Assembly (NCBI RefSeq): GCF_004346195.1
Contig: NZ_SMAK01000014.1
Coordinates: forward strand, 1-64,000
Source: Tepidamorphus gemmatus
GTDB lineage: Bacteria; Pseudomonadota; Alphaproteobacteria; Rhizobiales; Tepidamorphaceae
Length of the DNA stretch: 64,000 nt
Reading direction: 5' to 3'
Position numbers and translations under genes: made by a program. The notes under the pieces were generated by a model. The model saw only the letters and a list, made by a program, of their open reading frames with translations. It did not search any database and was not told the origin of the DNA. This document shows, piece by piece, positions 32,996-42,937 of this stretch (position 1 is its first letter; each line of letters starts with the position of its first letter).

Positions 32996-33937
32996 ATGAA
33001 CACCCTCGCCATCGTCCTTGAGGAGCCCCGCCAACTGGTGCTGCGCGAGCTCGAGCTCGATGCACTCGGTGACGACGACGTGGCCGTGGCCATCGACTGG
33101 AGCGGAATTTCCACGGGCACGGAACGCCTTCTGTGGACTGGCCGGATGCCGGCCTTCCCTGGCATGGGCTATCCCCTGGTGCCCGGTTACGAATCGGTCG
33201 GCCGCGTGGTCGCTGCCGGCTCGGCGGCGACGGTTCCGGTGGGTGCACGGGTGTTCGTACCGGGCGCCCGCTGCTTCGGCGAAGTGCGTAGCCTGTTCGG
33301 CGGCGCCGCCTCGCATGTGATCGTTCCCGCGACCCGGGTCTGTCGTCTCGACGAGGACATGGGCGAGGAAGCGACACTGCTCGCGCTGGCCGCGACCGCC
33401 TGCCGCGCGGTTGCAGCGAACGGCGCCGCACCGCCCGAGCTGATCGTCGGTCACGGCGTGCTCGGTCGCCTGGTCGCGCGAACGAGCCTCGCCTTGCACG
33501 GATTGACGCCGACCGTGTGGGAGCACGATCCGGCGCGGCGCGGCGGCACGACCGGATATCCGGTCGTCGATCCGGCCGACGATCACCAGCGAACCTATCG
33601 CGTCATCTGCGATGTCAGCGGCGACGCGGCGCTGCTCGACACCCTGATCGGCCGGCTCGCGCCGGGCGGCGAGATCGTGCTGGCAGGCTTCTACGAGAGC
33701 CGACCGAGCTTCGACTTCCCAGCCGCCTTCATGCGCGAAGCGCGCCTGCGGATCTCGGCCGAATGGAAGCCGCAGGATCTCGATTTGGCGCTCAGGCTCG
33801 TGCGCGCCGGCAGACTCGACCTTTCTGGACTCATCACCCATCGCCGCGCCGCCCGCGACGCGGACGCCGCCTATCGTACGGCCTTCGACGACCCGGGCTG
33901 TCTCAAGATGATCCTCGACTGGAGAACGCTGTCATGA
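32996..33937 (+). CDS. bchC: Bacteriochlorophyllide a dehydrogenase BchC
   Basis: A 313-residue member of the medium-chain dehydrogenase fold that oxidises the 3-hydroxyethyl group of bacteriochlorophyllide to acetyl. WSGISTGTERLLWTGRMPAFPGMGYPLVPGYESVG is characteristic, and VGHGVLGRL lies in the nucleotide domain. The ATG at 32996 (MNTLAIVLEEP) gives the family N-terminus; an ATG 22 codons upstream adds unrelated residues. Confidence 0.93.
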   Translation: MNTLAIVLEEPRQLVLRELELDALGDDDVAVAIDWSGISTGTERLLWTGRMPAFPGMGYPLVPGYESVGRVVAAGSAATVPVGARVFVPGARCFGEVRSLFGGAASHVIVPATRVCRLDEDMGEEATLLALAATACRAVAANGAAPPELIVGHGVLGRLVARTSLALHGLTPTVWEHDPARRGGTTGYPVVDPADDHQRTYRVICDVSGDAALLDTLIGRLAPGGEIVLAGFYESRPSFDFPAAFMREARLRISAEWKPQDLDLALRLVRAGRLDLSGLITHRRAARDADAAYRTAFDDPGCLKMILDWRTLS

Positions 33938-34950
33938 ACGCGATACCCCCGCCCGTGACTCCGGTCGCGCAACGCACCATGCACGACGTCCTTCGCGAGG
34001 AGGCGGCCATCGAACCGGATCCGGTGCACACCGAGCCGGCCCGCAAGGCGACCCAGGTCATCGCCATCTACGGCAAGGGCGGCATCGGCAAGAGCTTCAC
34101 GCTTGCCAACCTGTCCTACATGATGGCCCAGCAGGGCAAGAAGGTGTTGCTGATCGGCTGCGACCCGAAAAGCGACACCACCTCGCTGTTGTTCGGCGGT
34201 CGGGCCTGCCCGACCATCATCGAGACGTCCTCGCGCAAGAAGGCGGCTGGCGAACAGGTCGAGATCGGCGACGTCTGCTTCATCCGCGACGGCGTGTTCG
34301 CGATGGAGCTCGGCGGACCTGAAGTCGGCCGCGGCTGCGGCGGACGCGGCATCATCCACGGCTTCGAGCTGCTCGAGAAGCTCGGCTTCCACGACTGGGG
34401 CTTCGACTACGTCCTGCTCGACTTCCTCGGCGATGTGGTGTGCGGCGGCTTCGGCCTGCCGATCGCCCGCGACATGTGCCAGAAGGTGATCGTGGTCGGT
34501 TCGAACGACCTGCAGTCGCTCTACGTCGCCAACAATGTCTGCTCGGCGGTTCAGTACTTCCGCAAGCTCGGCGGCAATGTCGGCGTCGCCGGCATGGTGG
34601 TGAACAAGGATGACGGCACCGGCGAGGCGGCAGCCTTCGCGAACGCCGTCGGTATCCCGGTGCTCGCCTCGATCCCGGCACACGAGGACATCCGCCGCAA
34701 GAGCGCGAACTACCAGATCATCGGCATTCCCGGCGGCGAATGGGGCCCGCTGTTCAGCCAACTTGCGACCAATGTCGCGGAGGCGCCGCCGCTGCATCCC
34801 ACCCCGCTCGACCAGGATGGGCTGCTCGGCCTGTTCAAGAGCGAGACGGTCGGTCGTGACATCGTGCTGACGCCGGCGACGATGGCCGACATGTGCGGCA
34901 CCGATGTGGTCAGCAGGCCGTCGCTCGAAGTGATCTACGACTCGGTGTGA
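33934..34950 (+). CDS. bchX: Chlorophyllide reductase iron protein BchX
   Basis: A 338-residue NifH-like ATPase that passes electrons to BchYZ for reduction of the chlorin B ring. P-loop YGKGGIGKS, switch region with GCDPKSDTTSLLFGG, and the two [4Fe-4S] ligand loops RGCGGRG and [12 protein letters not shown] are present. Starts in ATGA overlap with bchC. The longer N-terminus and the GRACPTIIE insert separate it from BchL. Confidence 0.96.
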   Translation: MNAIPPPVTPVAQRTMHDVLREEAAIEPDPVHTEPARKATQVIAIYGKGGIGKSFTLANLSYMMAQQGKKVLLIGCDPKSDTTSLLFGGRACPTIIETSSRKKAAGEQVEIGDVCFIRDGVFAMELGGPEVGRGCGGRGIIHGFELLEKLGFHDWGFDYVLLDFLGDVVCGGFGLPIARDMCQKVIVVGSNDLQSLYVANNVCSAVQYFRKLGGNVGVAGMVVNKDDGTGEAAAFANAVGIPVLASIPAHEDIRRKSANYQIIGIPGGEWGPLFSQLATNVAEAPPLHPTPLDQDGLLGLFKSETVGRDIVLTPATMADMCGTDVVSRPSLEVIYDSV

Positions 34951-34963
34951 CGGTGATCCGGCC

Positions 34964-36487
34964 ATGAACGCGCCCACCCATCCACCGATCAGCAAAGCGC
35001 CGCCAGCGGTCGCCGCCGAGGCCAGCGGCTGTCACGCCGGACGGACGGAGATGCTGCGGGCGGCCGCCTCGGCCGGCAGGAGCGAGACGCTCGCCCGCTA
35101 TGCCACCGACTATCCGACCGGGCCGCACGACCAGCCGCAGTCCATGTGCCCGGCCTTCGGGTCGCTCCGGGTGGGCTTGCGGATGCGGCGCACCGCCACC
35201 GTCCTGTCCGGCTCGGCCTGCTGCGTCTACGGCCTGACCTTCACCTCGCACTTCTACGGGGCGAAACGCACGGTCGGCTACGTCCCGTTCAACTCCGAGA
35301 CGCTGGTCACGGGAAAGCTGTTCGAGGACATCCGCGACGCGGTTCACGCGCTGGCGGACCCGGCCCTCTACGACGCGATCGTGGTGACCAATCTGTGCGT
35401 GCCGACCGCTTCCGGCGTACCGCTGCAGCTCCTGCCGAAGGAGATCAACGGCGTTCGGATCATAGGCATCGACGTTCCGGGCTTTGGCGTGCCGACGCAT
35501 GCGGAGGCGAAGGACGTGCTTTCCGGCGCGATGCTCGCCTATGCCCGGAGCGAGGCCGAGGCGGGTCCGGTGCAGGCGCCGCGCGCCGGTCCCGCTTCGC
35601 GCCCGACGGTAACGCTGCTCGGCGAGATGTTCCCGGCCGACCCGGTCGCCATCGGCCGGATGCTGGAGCCAATGGGACTCGCCGCCGGCCCGGTGGTGCC
35701 GACACGGGAGTGGCGCGAACTGTACGCAGCACTGGATTGCGTCGCCGTCGCAGCCATCCATCCCTTCTACACCGCATCGATCCGCGAGTTCGAGACCGCC
35801 GGCCGCCCTGTCGTGGGCTCCGCACCGGTCGGCCTCGATGGCACCGCAGCCTGGCTGGAGTCCATCGGGGCCGCCGCAAATGTCGGTGCTACTGCGATCG
35901 ACGCGGCGAAGGCCGCGGTCCTGCCCGCAATCCGCAGGGCGCTCGCGGCGACACCGATCCGCGGGCGGATTACCGTATCGGGCTACGAGGGCTCGGAACT
36001 GCTGATCGCCCGGCTCCTGATCGAGAGCGGCGCCGAGGTGCCCTATGTCGGCACCGCCTGCCCGCGAACGCGCTGGTCGGAGCCCGACCGCGAGTGGCTG
36101 GAGGCGCATGGCACAACGGTCTGCTACCGCGCCTCGCTGGAACAGGATCTCGCCGCGCTCGCCGATCTCGGGCCGGATCTGGCGATCGGCACGACCCCGG
36201 TGGTGCAGGCGGCCAAGGAGGGCGCTACGCCTGCCCTCTACTTCACCAACCTGATTTCAGCACGGCCGCTGTTCGGCCCGGCTGGCGCCGGTGCACTGGC
36301 GCAGGTCGTCAACGCGGCGCTCGGCAACGGCGCCCGAATGGCGGCGATGAAGGCGTTCTTCGAAGGCGTCGGCAGCGGCGATGCGGCCGGCATCTGGGAG
36401 GACATGCCGCGCGAACATCCGGATTTCCGGCGCAAGCACCTTGCGCGGATGCGCAAGGCGGCCGCGCTCGCCGAGGAGATCCCGTGA
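34964..36487 (+). CDS. bchY: Chlorophyllide reductase subunit BchY
   Basis: A 507-residue NifD/K-like subunit of chlorophyllide reductase, binding substrate and a [4Fe-4S] cluster with Bch[33 protein letters not shown] holds the cysteine ligands near the N-terminus. It starts 13 bases after bchX and ends in contact with bchZ. Confidence 0.95.
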   Translation: MNAPTHPPISKAPPAVAAEASGCHAGRTEMLRAAASAGRSETLARYATDYPTGPHDQPQSMCPAFGSLRVGLRMRRTATVLSGSACCVYGLTFTSHFYGAKRTVGYVPFNSETLVTGKLFEDIRDAVHALADPALYDAIVVTNLCVPTASGVPLQLLPKEINGVRIIGIDVPGFGVPTHAEAKDVLSGAMLAYARSEAEAGPVQAPRAGPASRPTVTLLGEMFPADPVAIGRMLEPMGLAAGPVVPTREWRELYAALDCVAVAAIHPFYTASIREFETAGRPVVGSAPVGLDGTAAWLESIGAAANVGATAIDAAKAAVLPAIRRALAATPIRGRITVSGYEGSELLIARLLIESGAEVPYVGTACPRTRWSEPDREWLEAHGTTVCYRASLEQDLAALADLGPDLAIGTTPVVQAAKEGATPALYFTNLISARPLFGPAGAGALAQVVNAALGNGARMAAMKAFFEGVGSGDAAGIWEDMPREHPDFRRKHLARMRKAAALAEEIP

Positions 36488-37944
36488 TGCTGGTGCTCGA
36501 TCACGACCGGGCCGGCGGCTACTGGGGATCGGTCTACGTCTTCACGGCGATCAAGGGCCTGCAGGTCGTCATCGATGGGCCAGTCGGCTGCGAGAACCTG
36601 CCTGTCACCTCGGTGCTGCACTACACCGATGCGCTGCCGCCGCATGAACTGCCGATCGTCGTGACCGGGCTGTCGGAGGACGAACTCGGCCGGCACGGCA
36701 CCGAGGCGGCAATGAAGCGGGCGCATGCAACGCTCGACCCGGCGCTGCCCAGTGTCGTCGTCACCGGGTCCATCGCCGAGATGATCGGCGGCGGGGTGAC
36801 GCCGGAAGGCACCGGCCTGCAGCGCTTCCTGCCGCGCACCATCGACGAGGACCAGTGGCAGAGCGCCAATCGCGCGATGTACTGGCTGTGGAGCGAGTAC
36901 GGCGCGCCGAAGGGGCGGATGCCGAAGCCGCGGCCGCGGCCCGAGGACGCGAAGCCGCGCGTAAACATCATCGGCCCGATCTACGGTACCTTCAACACCT
37001 GGTCGGATCTGGCCGAGATTCGCCGGCTGGTCGAGGGAATCGGTGCGCAGGTCAACATGACCTTCCCGCTCGGCGCGCATCTGTCGGAGATCCCGCGCCT
37101 GGTCGATGCGGACGCCAACATCTGCATGTACCGCGAATACGGCCGGATGCTGTGCGAGGCGCTGGAGAAGCCCTACTTCCAGGCGCCGATCGGCCTGCAT
37201 TCCACGACGGCCTTCCTGCGCGCGCTCGGCGCGACCCTCGGGCTCGACCCCGAACCGTTCATCGCCCGCGAGAAGCACACCACGATCAAGCCGCTGTGGG
37301 ATCTGTGGCGCTCGGTAACGCAGGACTTCTTCGGCACGGCCTCGTTCGGGATCGTCGCCAACGAGACCTACACGCGAGGCATACGCCACTTCCTCGAGGA
37401 AGAAATGGGGTTGCCATGCCACTTCGCGGTGGCGCGTCGGGCAGGCGGGAAAACCGACAACGAGACGGTGCGCGGTCTGATCCGCGAGAAGCCGCCGCTG
37501 ATCGTGTTCGGCAGCTACAACGAGCGGATGTATCTGGCCGAGGTCGCGGCCAGGTCGGTATTCATCCCGGCCTCGTTCCCCGGCGCGATCATCCGCCGCC
37601 ATACCGGCACGCCGTTCATGGGCTACGCCGGCGCCACCTACCTCGTGCAGGAGGTTTGCAACGCCCTGTTCGACGCGCTGTTCCACGTCCTGCCGCTGGC
37701 CGCCGATCTCGACCGGATCGATCCGACGCCGGCGCGCCGCCACGACGATCTGCCTTGGGACGAGGCGGCACTGGCCGCGCTGGAAGCGACCGTCGAGGCA
37801 ATGCCGGTGCTGGTGCGCATCTCCGCGGCCAAACGGTTGCGCGACGAGGCCGAGCGCGCGGCGCGCGCGGCAGGCGAAGGCCGTGTCACCGCCGCGCGGC
37901 TCGCCCGGTCATCGGCGCAGGTCCGCGAGGTTCACGCCGCATGA
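36487..37944 (+). CDS. bchZ: Chlorophyllide reductase subunit BchZ
   Basis: A 485-residue partner of BchY. The N-terminus [37 protein letters not shown] contains a cluster-ligand Cys. The C-terminal part has [12 protein letters not shown] and [13 protein letters not shown]. The ATG at 36487 shares its first base with the bchY stop; a GTG one codon earlier is possible. bchZ stop overlaps an ATG that would extend pufQ. Confidence 0.95.
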   Translation: MLVLDHDRAGGYWGSVYVFTAIKGLQVVIDGPVGCENLPVTSVLHYTDALPPHELPIVVTGLSEDELGRHGTEAAMKRAHATLDPALPSVVVTGSIAEMIGGGVTPEGTGLQRFLPRTIDEDQWQSANRAMYWLWSEYGAPKGRMPKPRPRPEDAKPRVNIIGPIYGTFNTWSDLAEIRRLVEGIGAQVNMTFPLGAHLSEIPRLVDADANICMYREYGRMLCEALEKPYFQAPIGLHSTTAFLRALGATLGLDPEPFIAREKHTTIKPLWDLWRSVTQDFFGTASFGIVANETYTRGIRHFLEEEMGLPCHFAVARRAGGKTDNETVRGLIREKPPLIVFGSYNERMYLAEVAARSVFIPASFPGAIIRRHTGTPFMGYAGATYLVQEVCNALFDALFHVLPLAADLDRIDPTPARRHDDLPWDEAALAALEATVEAMPVLVRISAAKRLRDEAERAARAAGEGRVTAARLARSSAQVREVHAA

Positions 37945-38018
37945 GTGCGACACGCGACATCGCCACGGCGACGCGCGTGCCGACGGCCGATGGCATCCGA
38001 AGAGGGGAAGGAACGCCA

Positions 38019-38240
38019 ATGCATGACGGAACCCTGCCACTGGCGAGACTGAGCCGGAGCGAACAGGCCTCGTTCCGCCGCATCTACATCGCGAGCTTTC
38101 CGCTGTTCCTCGCGGCCGCAGTCATCGCCCGCCTGGTTGCCCCGCTGGCATCCGGCCGCACCGCGGGCCAGCGCAGGTCGGTTTTCGGGGAGGCCAAGGC
38201 ACTCGCCGATTCCACGATTCCGTTCGCCTTCATGAAGTGA
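38019..38240 (+). CDS. pufQ: PufQ, bacteriochlorophyll/LH assembly factor
   Basis: A 73-residue single-span membrane protein with [35 protein letters not shown] and a C-terminal [16 protein letters not shown], the PufQ pattern. The start at 38019 is chosen because AGAGGGGAAGGAA precedes it and it matches the usual length; an in-frame ATG at 37941 in ATGA overlap with bchZ would add 26 unrelated residues. PufQ is needed for normal bacteriochlorophyll and LH levels. Confidence 0.85.
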   Translation: MHDGTLPLARLSRSEQASFRRIYIASFPLFLAAAVIARLVAPLASGRTAGQRRSVFGEAKALADSTIPFAFMK

Positions 38241-38251
38241 GGCGGACGGAT

Positions 38252-38304
38252 GTGTCCGGCTCGCCGGACACCCAGTGCGTCGCGGCGGAACAACGTCGCG
38301 GCGG
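38252..38304 (+). promoter_or_regulatory. Hairpin and direct repeat in the pufQ-pufB gap
   Basis: Twelve bases after the pufQ stop, GTGTCCGG (38252-38259) and CCGGACAC (38264-38271) form an 8-bp stem with a 4-base loop. Shortly after, CGTCGCGGCGG occurs twice (38278-38288 and 38294-38304). There is no run of T, so a simple terminator is unlikely; an mRNA end, processing site or attenuator in front of the light-harvesting genes is more likely (inference). Confidence 0.5.
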
Positions 38305-38362
38305 TTCCAGCCGCATGGCGACATGCGGTTCCGGCCCTCGGGCCAAGTAACGGAGGTCGCAA

Positions 38363-38587
38363 ATGGCCACACCCTCGGACGCATCGTTGTCCGGGCTGAC
38401 CGAAGGGGAAGCCAGGGAGTTCCACAGCATATTCATGTCGAGCTTCCTGATGTTCGTCGCGGTCGCCATCGTCGCGCACATTCTCGCGTGGCTGTGGCGC
38501 CCGTGGCTTCCGCCGGAGGGCGGCTACGCGTCGGTGATGACCGACGTGCAATTCGCCGCGGCCCAACTGCTGACGTTCGTAGGATAG
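38363..38587 (+). CDS. pufB: LH1 beta polypeptide PufB
   Basis: A 74-residue light-harvesting 1 beta chain with one transmembrane helix. [40 protein letters not shown] shows the conserved N-side His (EFH) and the bacteriochlorophyll-ligand His (VAH) followed by WRPW. The C-terminus has about 20 residues beyond WRPWLP, longer than in Rhodobacter. ACGGAGG lies upstream of the ATG. Confidence 0.95.
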   Translation: MATPSDASLSGLTEGEAREFHSIFMSSFLMFVAVAIVAHILAWLWRPWLPPEGGYASVMTDVQFAAAQLLTFVG

Positions 38588-38598
38588 GAGCGGAACAC

Positions 38599-38778
38599 AT
38601 GTGGAGAATGTGGCTCCTCTTCGATCCTCGGCGGACGCTGGTGGCGCTCTTCACCTTCCTGTTCGTCCTCGCCCTGCTGATCCACTTCATCCTGCTGAGC
38701 ACCGACCGGTTCAACTGGCTGGAAGGCCCGTCGCCGCGGGCGAGCTCGGTGGAAATGTCGGTGGTGATGCCGGCCTAG
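38599..38778 (+). CDS. pufA: LH1 alpha polypeptide PufA
   Basis: A 59-residue light-harvesting 1 alpha chain: [20 protein letters not shown] is the cytoplasmic end and start of the helix, [18 protein letters not shown] holds the ligand His and the conserved Trp. It follows pufB by 11 bases. Two hairpins lie directly downstream, before pufL. Confidence 0.96.
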   Translation: MWRMWLLFDPRRTLVALFTFLFVLALLIHFILLSTDRFNWLEGPSPRASSVEMSVVMPA

Positions 38779-38786
38779 ACGCAACT

Positions 38787-38844
38787 GCCGTTCCGGTGAA
38801 CGGCTGGCGGTGGGCGTGACGGGCAGCCCCGTGATGCCCACCGC
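38787..38844 (+). promoter_or_regulatory. Two tandem hairpins between pufA and pufL
   Basis: GCCGTTC-CGGT-GAACGGC (38787-38804) is a perfect 7-bp stem. Two bases later GCGGTGGGC (38807-38815) pairs with GCCCACCGC (38836-38844) over 9 bp, and the inner ACGGG (38819-38823) pairs with CCCGT (38828-38832). In Rhodobacter, stem-loops at this place protect the pufBA mRNA from 3' decay and set the LH1:RC ratio; the same role is inferred here. Confidence 0.7.
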
Positions 38845-38900
38845 AAACAGGGGCCCGGACAACGGGCACGTCGCAAGTCTTCAGGAGAAGGACGGCGCAG

Positions 38901-39725
38901 ATGGCCATGCTCAGCTTCGAACGCAAGTACCGCGTCAGGGGAGGCACCCTGATCGGGGGCGACCTCTTCGACTTCTGGGTCGGGCCGTTCTATGTCGGCT
39001 TCTTCGGCGTCACGACCCTGTTCTTCACGGCGCTCGGCACCGCGCTGATCATCTGGGGCGCGGCACTCGGGCCGACATGGAACGTCTGGCTGATCTCGAT
39101 CGCGCCGCCCGATCTCAGCTACGGCCTGGCTCTCGCCCCGCTGAAGGAAGGAGGCCTGTGGCAGATCATCACCATCTGCGCGATCGGTGCCTTCGTCTCA
39201 TGGGCTTTGCGCGAGGTCGAGATCTGCCGCAAGCTCGGCATCGGCTACCATGTTCCCTTCGCCTTCTCGGTGGCGATCTTCGCCTATGTGGCGCTGGTGG
39301 TGATCCGGCCGCTGCTGCTCGGCGCCTGGGGGCACGGATTTCCCTACGGCATCATCAGCCATCTCGATTGGGTGTCGAACGTCGGCTACCAGTACCTGCA
39401 CTTCCACTACAATCCCGCCCACATGATCGCCGTGACGTTCTTCTTCACGACGACGCTGGCCTTGTCCCTGCACGGGGCGGTGATCCTGTCGACGCTCAAT
39501 CCCGGCCCCGGCGAGACGGTCAAGACGCCGGAGGACGAGAACACCTATTTCCGCGACACCATCGGCTACTCGATCGGCCCGCTCGGCATCCATCGCCTCG
39601 GATTGTTCCTGGCGCTGAACGCCGGCTTCTGGAGCGCCGTGTGCATCATCATCAGCGGACCGTTCTGGACGCGCGGCTGGCCCGAATGGTGGGGCTGGTG
39701 GCTCAACCTGCCGATCTGGCGCTGA
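38901..39725 (+). CDS. pufL: Reaction centre L subunit PufL
   Basis: A 274-residue, five-helix core subunit of the type-II reaction centre. [25 protein letters not shown] is the N-terminus; [11 protein letters not shown] carries the bacteriochlorophyll-ligand His residues; [13 protein letters not shown] holds the iron/quinone side. AGGAGAAGG precedes the ATG. It pairs with PufM and PuhA. Confidence 0.97.
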   Translation: MAMLSFERKYRVRGGTLIGGDLFDFWVGPFYVGFFGVTTLFFTALGTALIIWGAALGPTWNVWLISIAPPDLSYGLALAPLKEGGLWQIITICAIGAFVSWALREVEICRKLGIGYHVPFAFSVAIFAYVALVVIRPLLLGAWGHGFPYGIISHLDWVSNVGYQYLHFHYNPAHMIAVTFFFTTTLALSLHGAVILSTLNPGPGETVKTPEDENTYFRDTIGYSIGPLGIHRLGLFLALNAGFWSAVCIIISGPFWTRGWPEWWGWWLNLPIWR

Positions 39726-39744
39726 GCCTCGGGGAGGGCGAGAC

Positions 39745-40725
39745 ATGAGCGAGTATCAGAACATCTTCACCCGCGTTCAGGTGCGTGGCCCGCTCTATGC
39801 CGGCACGCCGCTGGAGCGCGGCACGATGGGCCGCGAGAAGGGGTCCGGCTTCGTCCACCTGCTCGGCCGTTTCGGCGACGCCCAGATCGGGCCGATCTAT
39901 CTCGGCTGGACGGGCATCGCCTCGGTGTTCTGCGGCTTCGTCGCCATCGAGATCATCGGGCTCAACATGTGGGCCTCGGTGAACTGGGATCCGATCCAGT
40001 TCATCCGCCAACTGCCGTGGCTCAGCCTCGAGCCGCCGCCGCCGGAGCGCGGCCTGTGCGTCATCTGCCCGCTCAACGAAGGCGGCTGGTGGCAGCTGGC
40101 CGGCTTCTTCCTGACCGCCTCCATCCTGCTGTGGTGGGTCAGGATGTACCGGCGTGCGCGTGCGCTGAAGATGGGCACCCATGTGGCCTGGGCCTTCGCC
40201 TCGGCGATCTGGCTCTACCTGGTTCTGGGCTTCATCCGGCCGCTGTTGATGGGAAGCTGGAGCGAGGCGGTACCGTTCGGGATCTTCCCGCATCTCGACT
40301 GGACCGCGGCTTTCTCGATCCGCTACGGTAATCTGTTCTACAACCCCTTCCACATGCTCTCGATCGTCTTCCTGTACGGCTCGACGCTCCTGTTCGCCAT
40401 GCATGGTGCGACGATCCTGGCGGTCAGCCGCTACGGCGGCGAGCGCGAGATCGAGCAGGTGGTCGACCGCGGCACGGCCGCGGAACGGGCGGCGCTGTTC
40501 TGGCGCTGGACGATGGGCTTCAACGCGACGATGGAATCGATCCACCGCTGGGCCTGGTGGTTCGCCGTGCTCTGCCCGCTGACCGGCGGCATCGGCATCC
40601 TGCTCACCGGAACCGTCGTCGACAACTGGTACCTCTGGGGCGTCAAGCACAGCATCGCGCCGTCCTATCCGGCAGTCTTCGGGCCGATCGGCGATCCCTC
40701 CGCGATCCAGGGAGCAGGACAATGA
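39745..40725 (+). CDS. pufM: Reaction centre M subunit PufM
   Basis: A 326-residue partner of Puf[18 protein letters not shown] opens the protein, [37 protein letters not shown] holds pigment ligands, and [34 protein letters not shown] is the quinone/iron region. GGGGAGGGCGAG is seen before the ATG, 19 bases after pufL. The stop overlaps pufC; there is no pufX. Confidence 0.97.
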   Translation: MSEYQNIFTRVQVRGPLYAGTPLERGTMGREKGSGFVHLLGRFGDAQIGPIYLGWTGIASVFCGFVAIEIIGLNMWASVNWDPIQFIRQLPWLSLEPPPPERGLCVICPLNEGGWWQLAGFFLTASILLWWVRMYRRARALKMGTHVAWAFASAIWLYLVLGFIRPLLMGSWSEAVPFGIFPHLDWTAAFSIRYGNLFYNPFHMLSIVFLYGSTLLFAMHGATILAVSRYGGEREIEQVVDRGTAAERAALFWRWTMGFNATMESIHRWAWWFAVLCPLTGGIGILLTGTVVDNWYLWGVKHSIAPSYPAVFGPIGDPSAIQGAGQ

Positions 40726-41732
40726 AACTCACCCTCACACTCCTCGGCATCGTCGTGGCGAGCCTGCTCGGCATCGCGATGATGACCACCTGGGAACGCC
40801 CGCCGATGGACTCGACCCAGCTCGGCTTCCGCGGCACAGGCATGGTGGAGATCACCAATCCGAGGCTCGACGCCAAGGCCGCGGCGATGCGCCCGGCCAT
40901 CCCCGAACCGCTGCCGCCGGCCGACGACGAGGGCGGGCCGCGCGCGGGGGAAATCTACGAGAACGTCCAGGTGCTGGGCGATCTCACCGAAGGCCAGTTC
41001 ATCCGCCTGATGAGCGCCATGACGGAATGGGTCGCTCCGCAGGAAGGCTGCGGCTATTGCCACAATCTCGAGAACCTGGCTGAGGACGCGCCCTATACCA
41101 AGATCGTCGCGCGGCGGATGCTGCAAATGAACCGCCATATCAACAATGACTGGACCGATCATGTCAGGGAGACCGGCGTCACCTGCTACACCTGCCATCT
41201 CGGCAAGCCGGTGCCCGCGAATATCTGGTTCCGCAACGAGGGACCGCCTCAGGCCAGGGGCATGGCCGCCGGCCGCGATGGCCAGAACCTCGCCTCACCG
41301 ACGGTCGGGCTGACGTCGCTGCCCTACGATCCGTTCAGCGGGCTGCTCGACTACGCCAACCGGATCCGTGTCGTGGGCGCCTCGGCCTTGCCGCAGGGCC
41401 CGGGGGCCTCGATCAGGCAGACCGAGACCACCTACGGGCTGATGATCCACATGTCGGAGGCTCTCGGGGTCAATTGCACCTTCTGCCATAACGCCCAGTC
41501 GTTCACGACGTGGAGCACAAGCCGGCCGCAGCGCGTGACGGCCTTCCATGGCATCGCAATGGTCCGCGATCTCAACATGCAATACCTGCAGAGCCTGCAG
41601 GACGTGTTTCCCGCGGAACGTCTGGGGCCGACGGGTGACGTCGCCAAGATCAACTGCGCCACCTGCCATGCGGGTCAGAACAAGCCGCTCGGCGGGGTGA
41701 GCCTGCTCAAGGACTACCCGGAACTGAATTGA
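40722..41732 (+). CDS. pufC: Reaction centre tetraheme cytochrome subunit PufC
   Basis: A 336-residue periplasmic cytochrome bound to the reaction centre, re-reducing the special pair. Four heme motifs are visible: CGYCHN, CYTCHL, CTFCHN and CATCHA. The N-terminus [21 protein letters not shown] is a hydrophobic segment with no Cys, so there is no lipobox and the protein is probably anchored by an uncleaved helix. Starts in ATGA overlap with pufM. Confidence 0.95.
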   Translation: MKLTLTLLGIVVASLLGIAMMTTWERPPMDSTQLGFRGTGMVEITNPRLDAKAAAMRPAIPEPLPPADDEGGPRAGEIYENVQVLGDLTEGQFIRLMSAMTEWVAPQEGCGYCHNLENLAEDAPYTKIVARRMLQMNRHINNDWTDHVRETGVTCYTCHLGKPVPANIWFRNEGPPQARGMAAGRDGQNLASPTVGLTSLPYDPFSGLLDYANRIRVVGASALPQGPGASIRQTETTYGLMIHMSEALGVNCTFCHNAQSFTTWSTSRPQRVTAFHGIAMVRDLNMQYLQSLQDVFPAERLGPTGDVAKINCATCHAGQNKPLGGVSLLKDYPELN

Positions 41733-41743
41733 TCCTGGCGGCA

Positions 41744-41785
41744 CCGTCCGACCCGGACGGAAATCCGTCCGACGCCTGCAGGCGT
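41744..41785 (+). promoter_or_regulatory. Hairpin and 14-base palindrome between pufC and the cytochrome gene
   Basis: CCGTCC-GACCC-GGACGG (41744-41760) forms a 6-bp stem starting 12 bases after the pufC stop. The perfect palindrome ACGCCTGCAGGCGT follows at 41772-41785. No T-run follows either, so this could be a 3' mRNA-end structure of the puf operon or a protein site for the downstream cytochrome gene. Function is unassigned. Confidence 0.4.
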
Positions 41786-41844
41786 ACCATTTGCGCAGGC
41801 CGTATCCGGAGCCCGCTCCGTTGCAACTTCAGGGAGAGCATCCC

Positions 41845-42252
41845 GTGCGCGAATTGCTGTACATCGCCCTGACGGCATATGTGGCGACAACCATCGGTGC
41901 GAATGCCTTCGATCCCGGCGACGCGGATCAGGGCGAGAAGAACTTCCGCCAGTGCCAGGCCTGCCACATGGTCGGTCCACAGGCAAAGAACCGCACCGGA
42001 CCCATCCTGAACGGGATTGTCGGCCGCCCTGTCGCCTCTGAACCAGGGTTCAACTATGGGAAGGGCATCAAGACCTTTGCCGAAGGCGGAAAGGTCTGGG
42101 ACGAGGACATGATCTTCGAATATCTGAAGGATCCGTCTGCCTTTATCGGCGGGCCGTCGAAGATGGCGATGAAGTTCCCAGACGAGACGTTCCGTCGCGA
42201 TGTCGTGACCTATCTGGCGCAGATTGGCGCGGACGGCCAGCGTACCCAGTAG
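41845..42252 (+). CDS. Soluble c-type cytochrome (cytochrome c2-like)
   Basis: A 135-residue secreted monoheme cytochrome. After a signal peptide (ELLYIALTAYVATTIGANA) comes DADQGEKNFRQCQACHMVG with the CxxCH heme site; KMAMKFPDE near the C-terminus supplies the Met ligand. GTG at 41845 follows AGGGAGA by 7 bases and gives a clean signal peptide; an upstream ATG frame does not. Its place after pufC fits the role of carrier between bc1 and the PufC-RC complex. Confidence 0.85.
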   Translation: MRELLYIALTAYVATTIGANAFDPGDADQGEKNFRQCQACHMVGPQAKNRTGPILNGIVGRPVASEPGFNYGKGIKTFAEGGKVWDEDMIFEYLKDPSAFIGGPSKMAMKFPDETFRRDVVTYLAQIGADGQRTQ

Positions 42253-42362
42253 CACCGCTGCCCACCCTCCCGGCGCGTTCGCGACCGACGCATCGATCGT
42301 TCAAGCGGGCTCACCGGGACCTGTTCAGATGCGACTTCGCCCCGCGGCGGGTGCAAACGTGG

Positions 42363-42827
42363 TCAGCCGTGACGGGCAAAGGCAATGGTCGCCTCGCCGA
42401 GCAGGACGCCGAATTTCGACATGCGAGCGCGATTGATCACCAGGTCGCCGACCCTGAAGAAGCGGTCGTCGAAACGCATGCGCCAGATCCGGCCGGAAAC
42501 CGGCAGGTCGATCGCATAGCGCCATTCGATGTGGTCGGGCGCAATCCTGCCGTGCGCCAAGCCGACGATATCGTCAGCGGTGCCGACATAGCGATCTTCG
42601 CCGATCGTGCTGATGCGCCAGATGCGCCGTTCGCGGCGACCGTCGTCGTAGACGAATCGCTCGTCGAGGATGAAGTCCTGCGACTCGGCATAACCGTCGG
42701 TCTCGGCGATGAACCGCGCCCGGACGTTGCCGAACCGGTCCTGGAAGATGCCGTGGGCGCGCGTGCGTCCCAGAAGCGCGGTCTCGATGCGGAACGGCTC
42801 ACCATCGATCGGGCGCATCATGTTCAT
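42363..42827 (-). CDS. DUF3833-family protein
   Basis: A 154-residue protein with HGIFQDRFGNVRARF, LDERFVYDDGRRERRIW, GTADDIVG and MSKFGVLLGEATIAF, which match the DUF3833 family pattern. Family members usually have a lipoprotein or export signal; none is visible here. An in-frame start at 42881 would add 18 residues and does not supply one. Function unknown. It is co-directional with the 86-residue membrane protein and bchP, and converges with the cytochrome gene. Confidence 0.65.
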   Translation of the reverse strand: MNMMRPIDGEPFRIETALLGRTRAHGIFQDRFGNVRARFIAETDGYAESQDFILDERFVYDDGRRERRIWRISTIGEDRYVGTADDIVGLAHGRIAPDHIEWRYAIDLPVSGRIWRMRFDDRFFRVGDLVINRARMSKFGVLLGEATIAFARHG

Positions 42828-42937
42828 GCCGGCCCCCTTGCGCGCCGCGCTCTGGCCCCACCAGCCGCCCTTTCGCGTCAAGCAATTGAATCCACGTCCA
42901 TATTACGAGATCGATGTGACTTCGGATCACGCCGGGC

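Noticed and set aside
37941-38018. Earlier pufQ start in ATGA overlap with bchZ
   Set aside because: The 26 extra residues are not PufQ-like, and AGAGGGGAAGGAA stands directly before the ATG at 38019.
41744-41785. Rho-independent terminator after pufC
   Set aside because: The stem is present but no T-run follows; kept only as a structural element.
42901-42925. PpsR-like box upstream of the DUF3833 gene
   Set aside because: TGT and ACG are 11 rather than 12 bases apart and there is no partner box.
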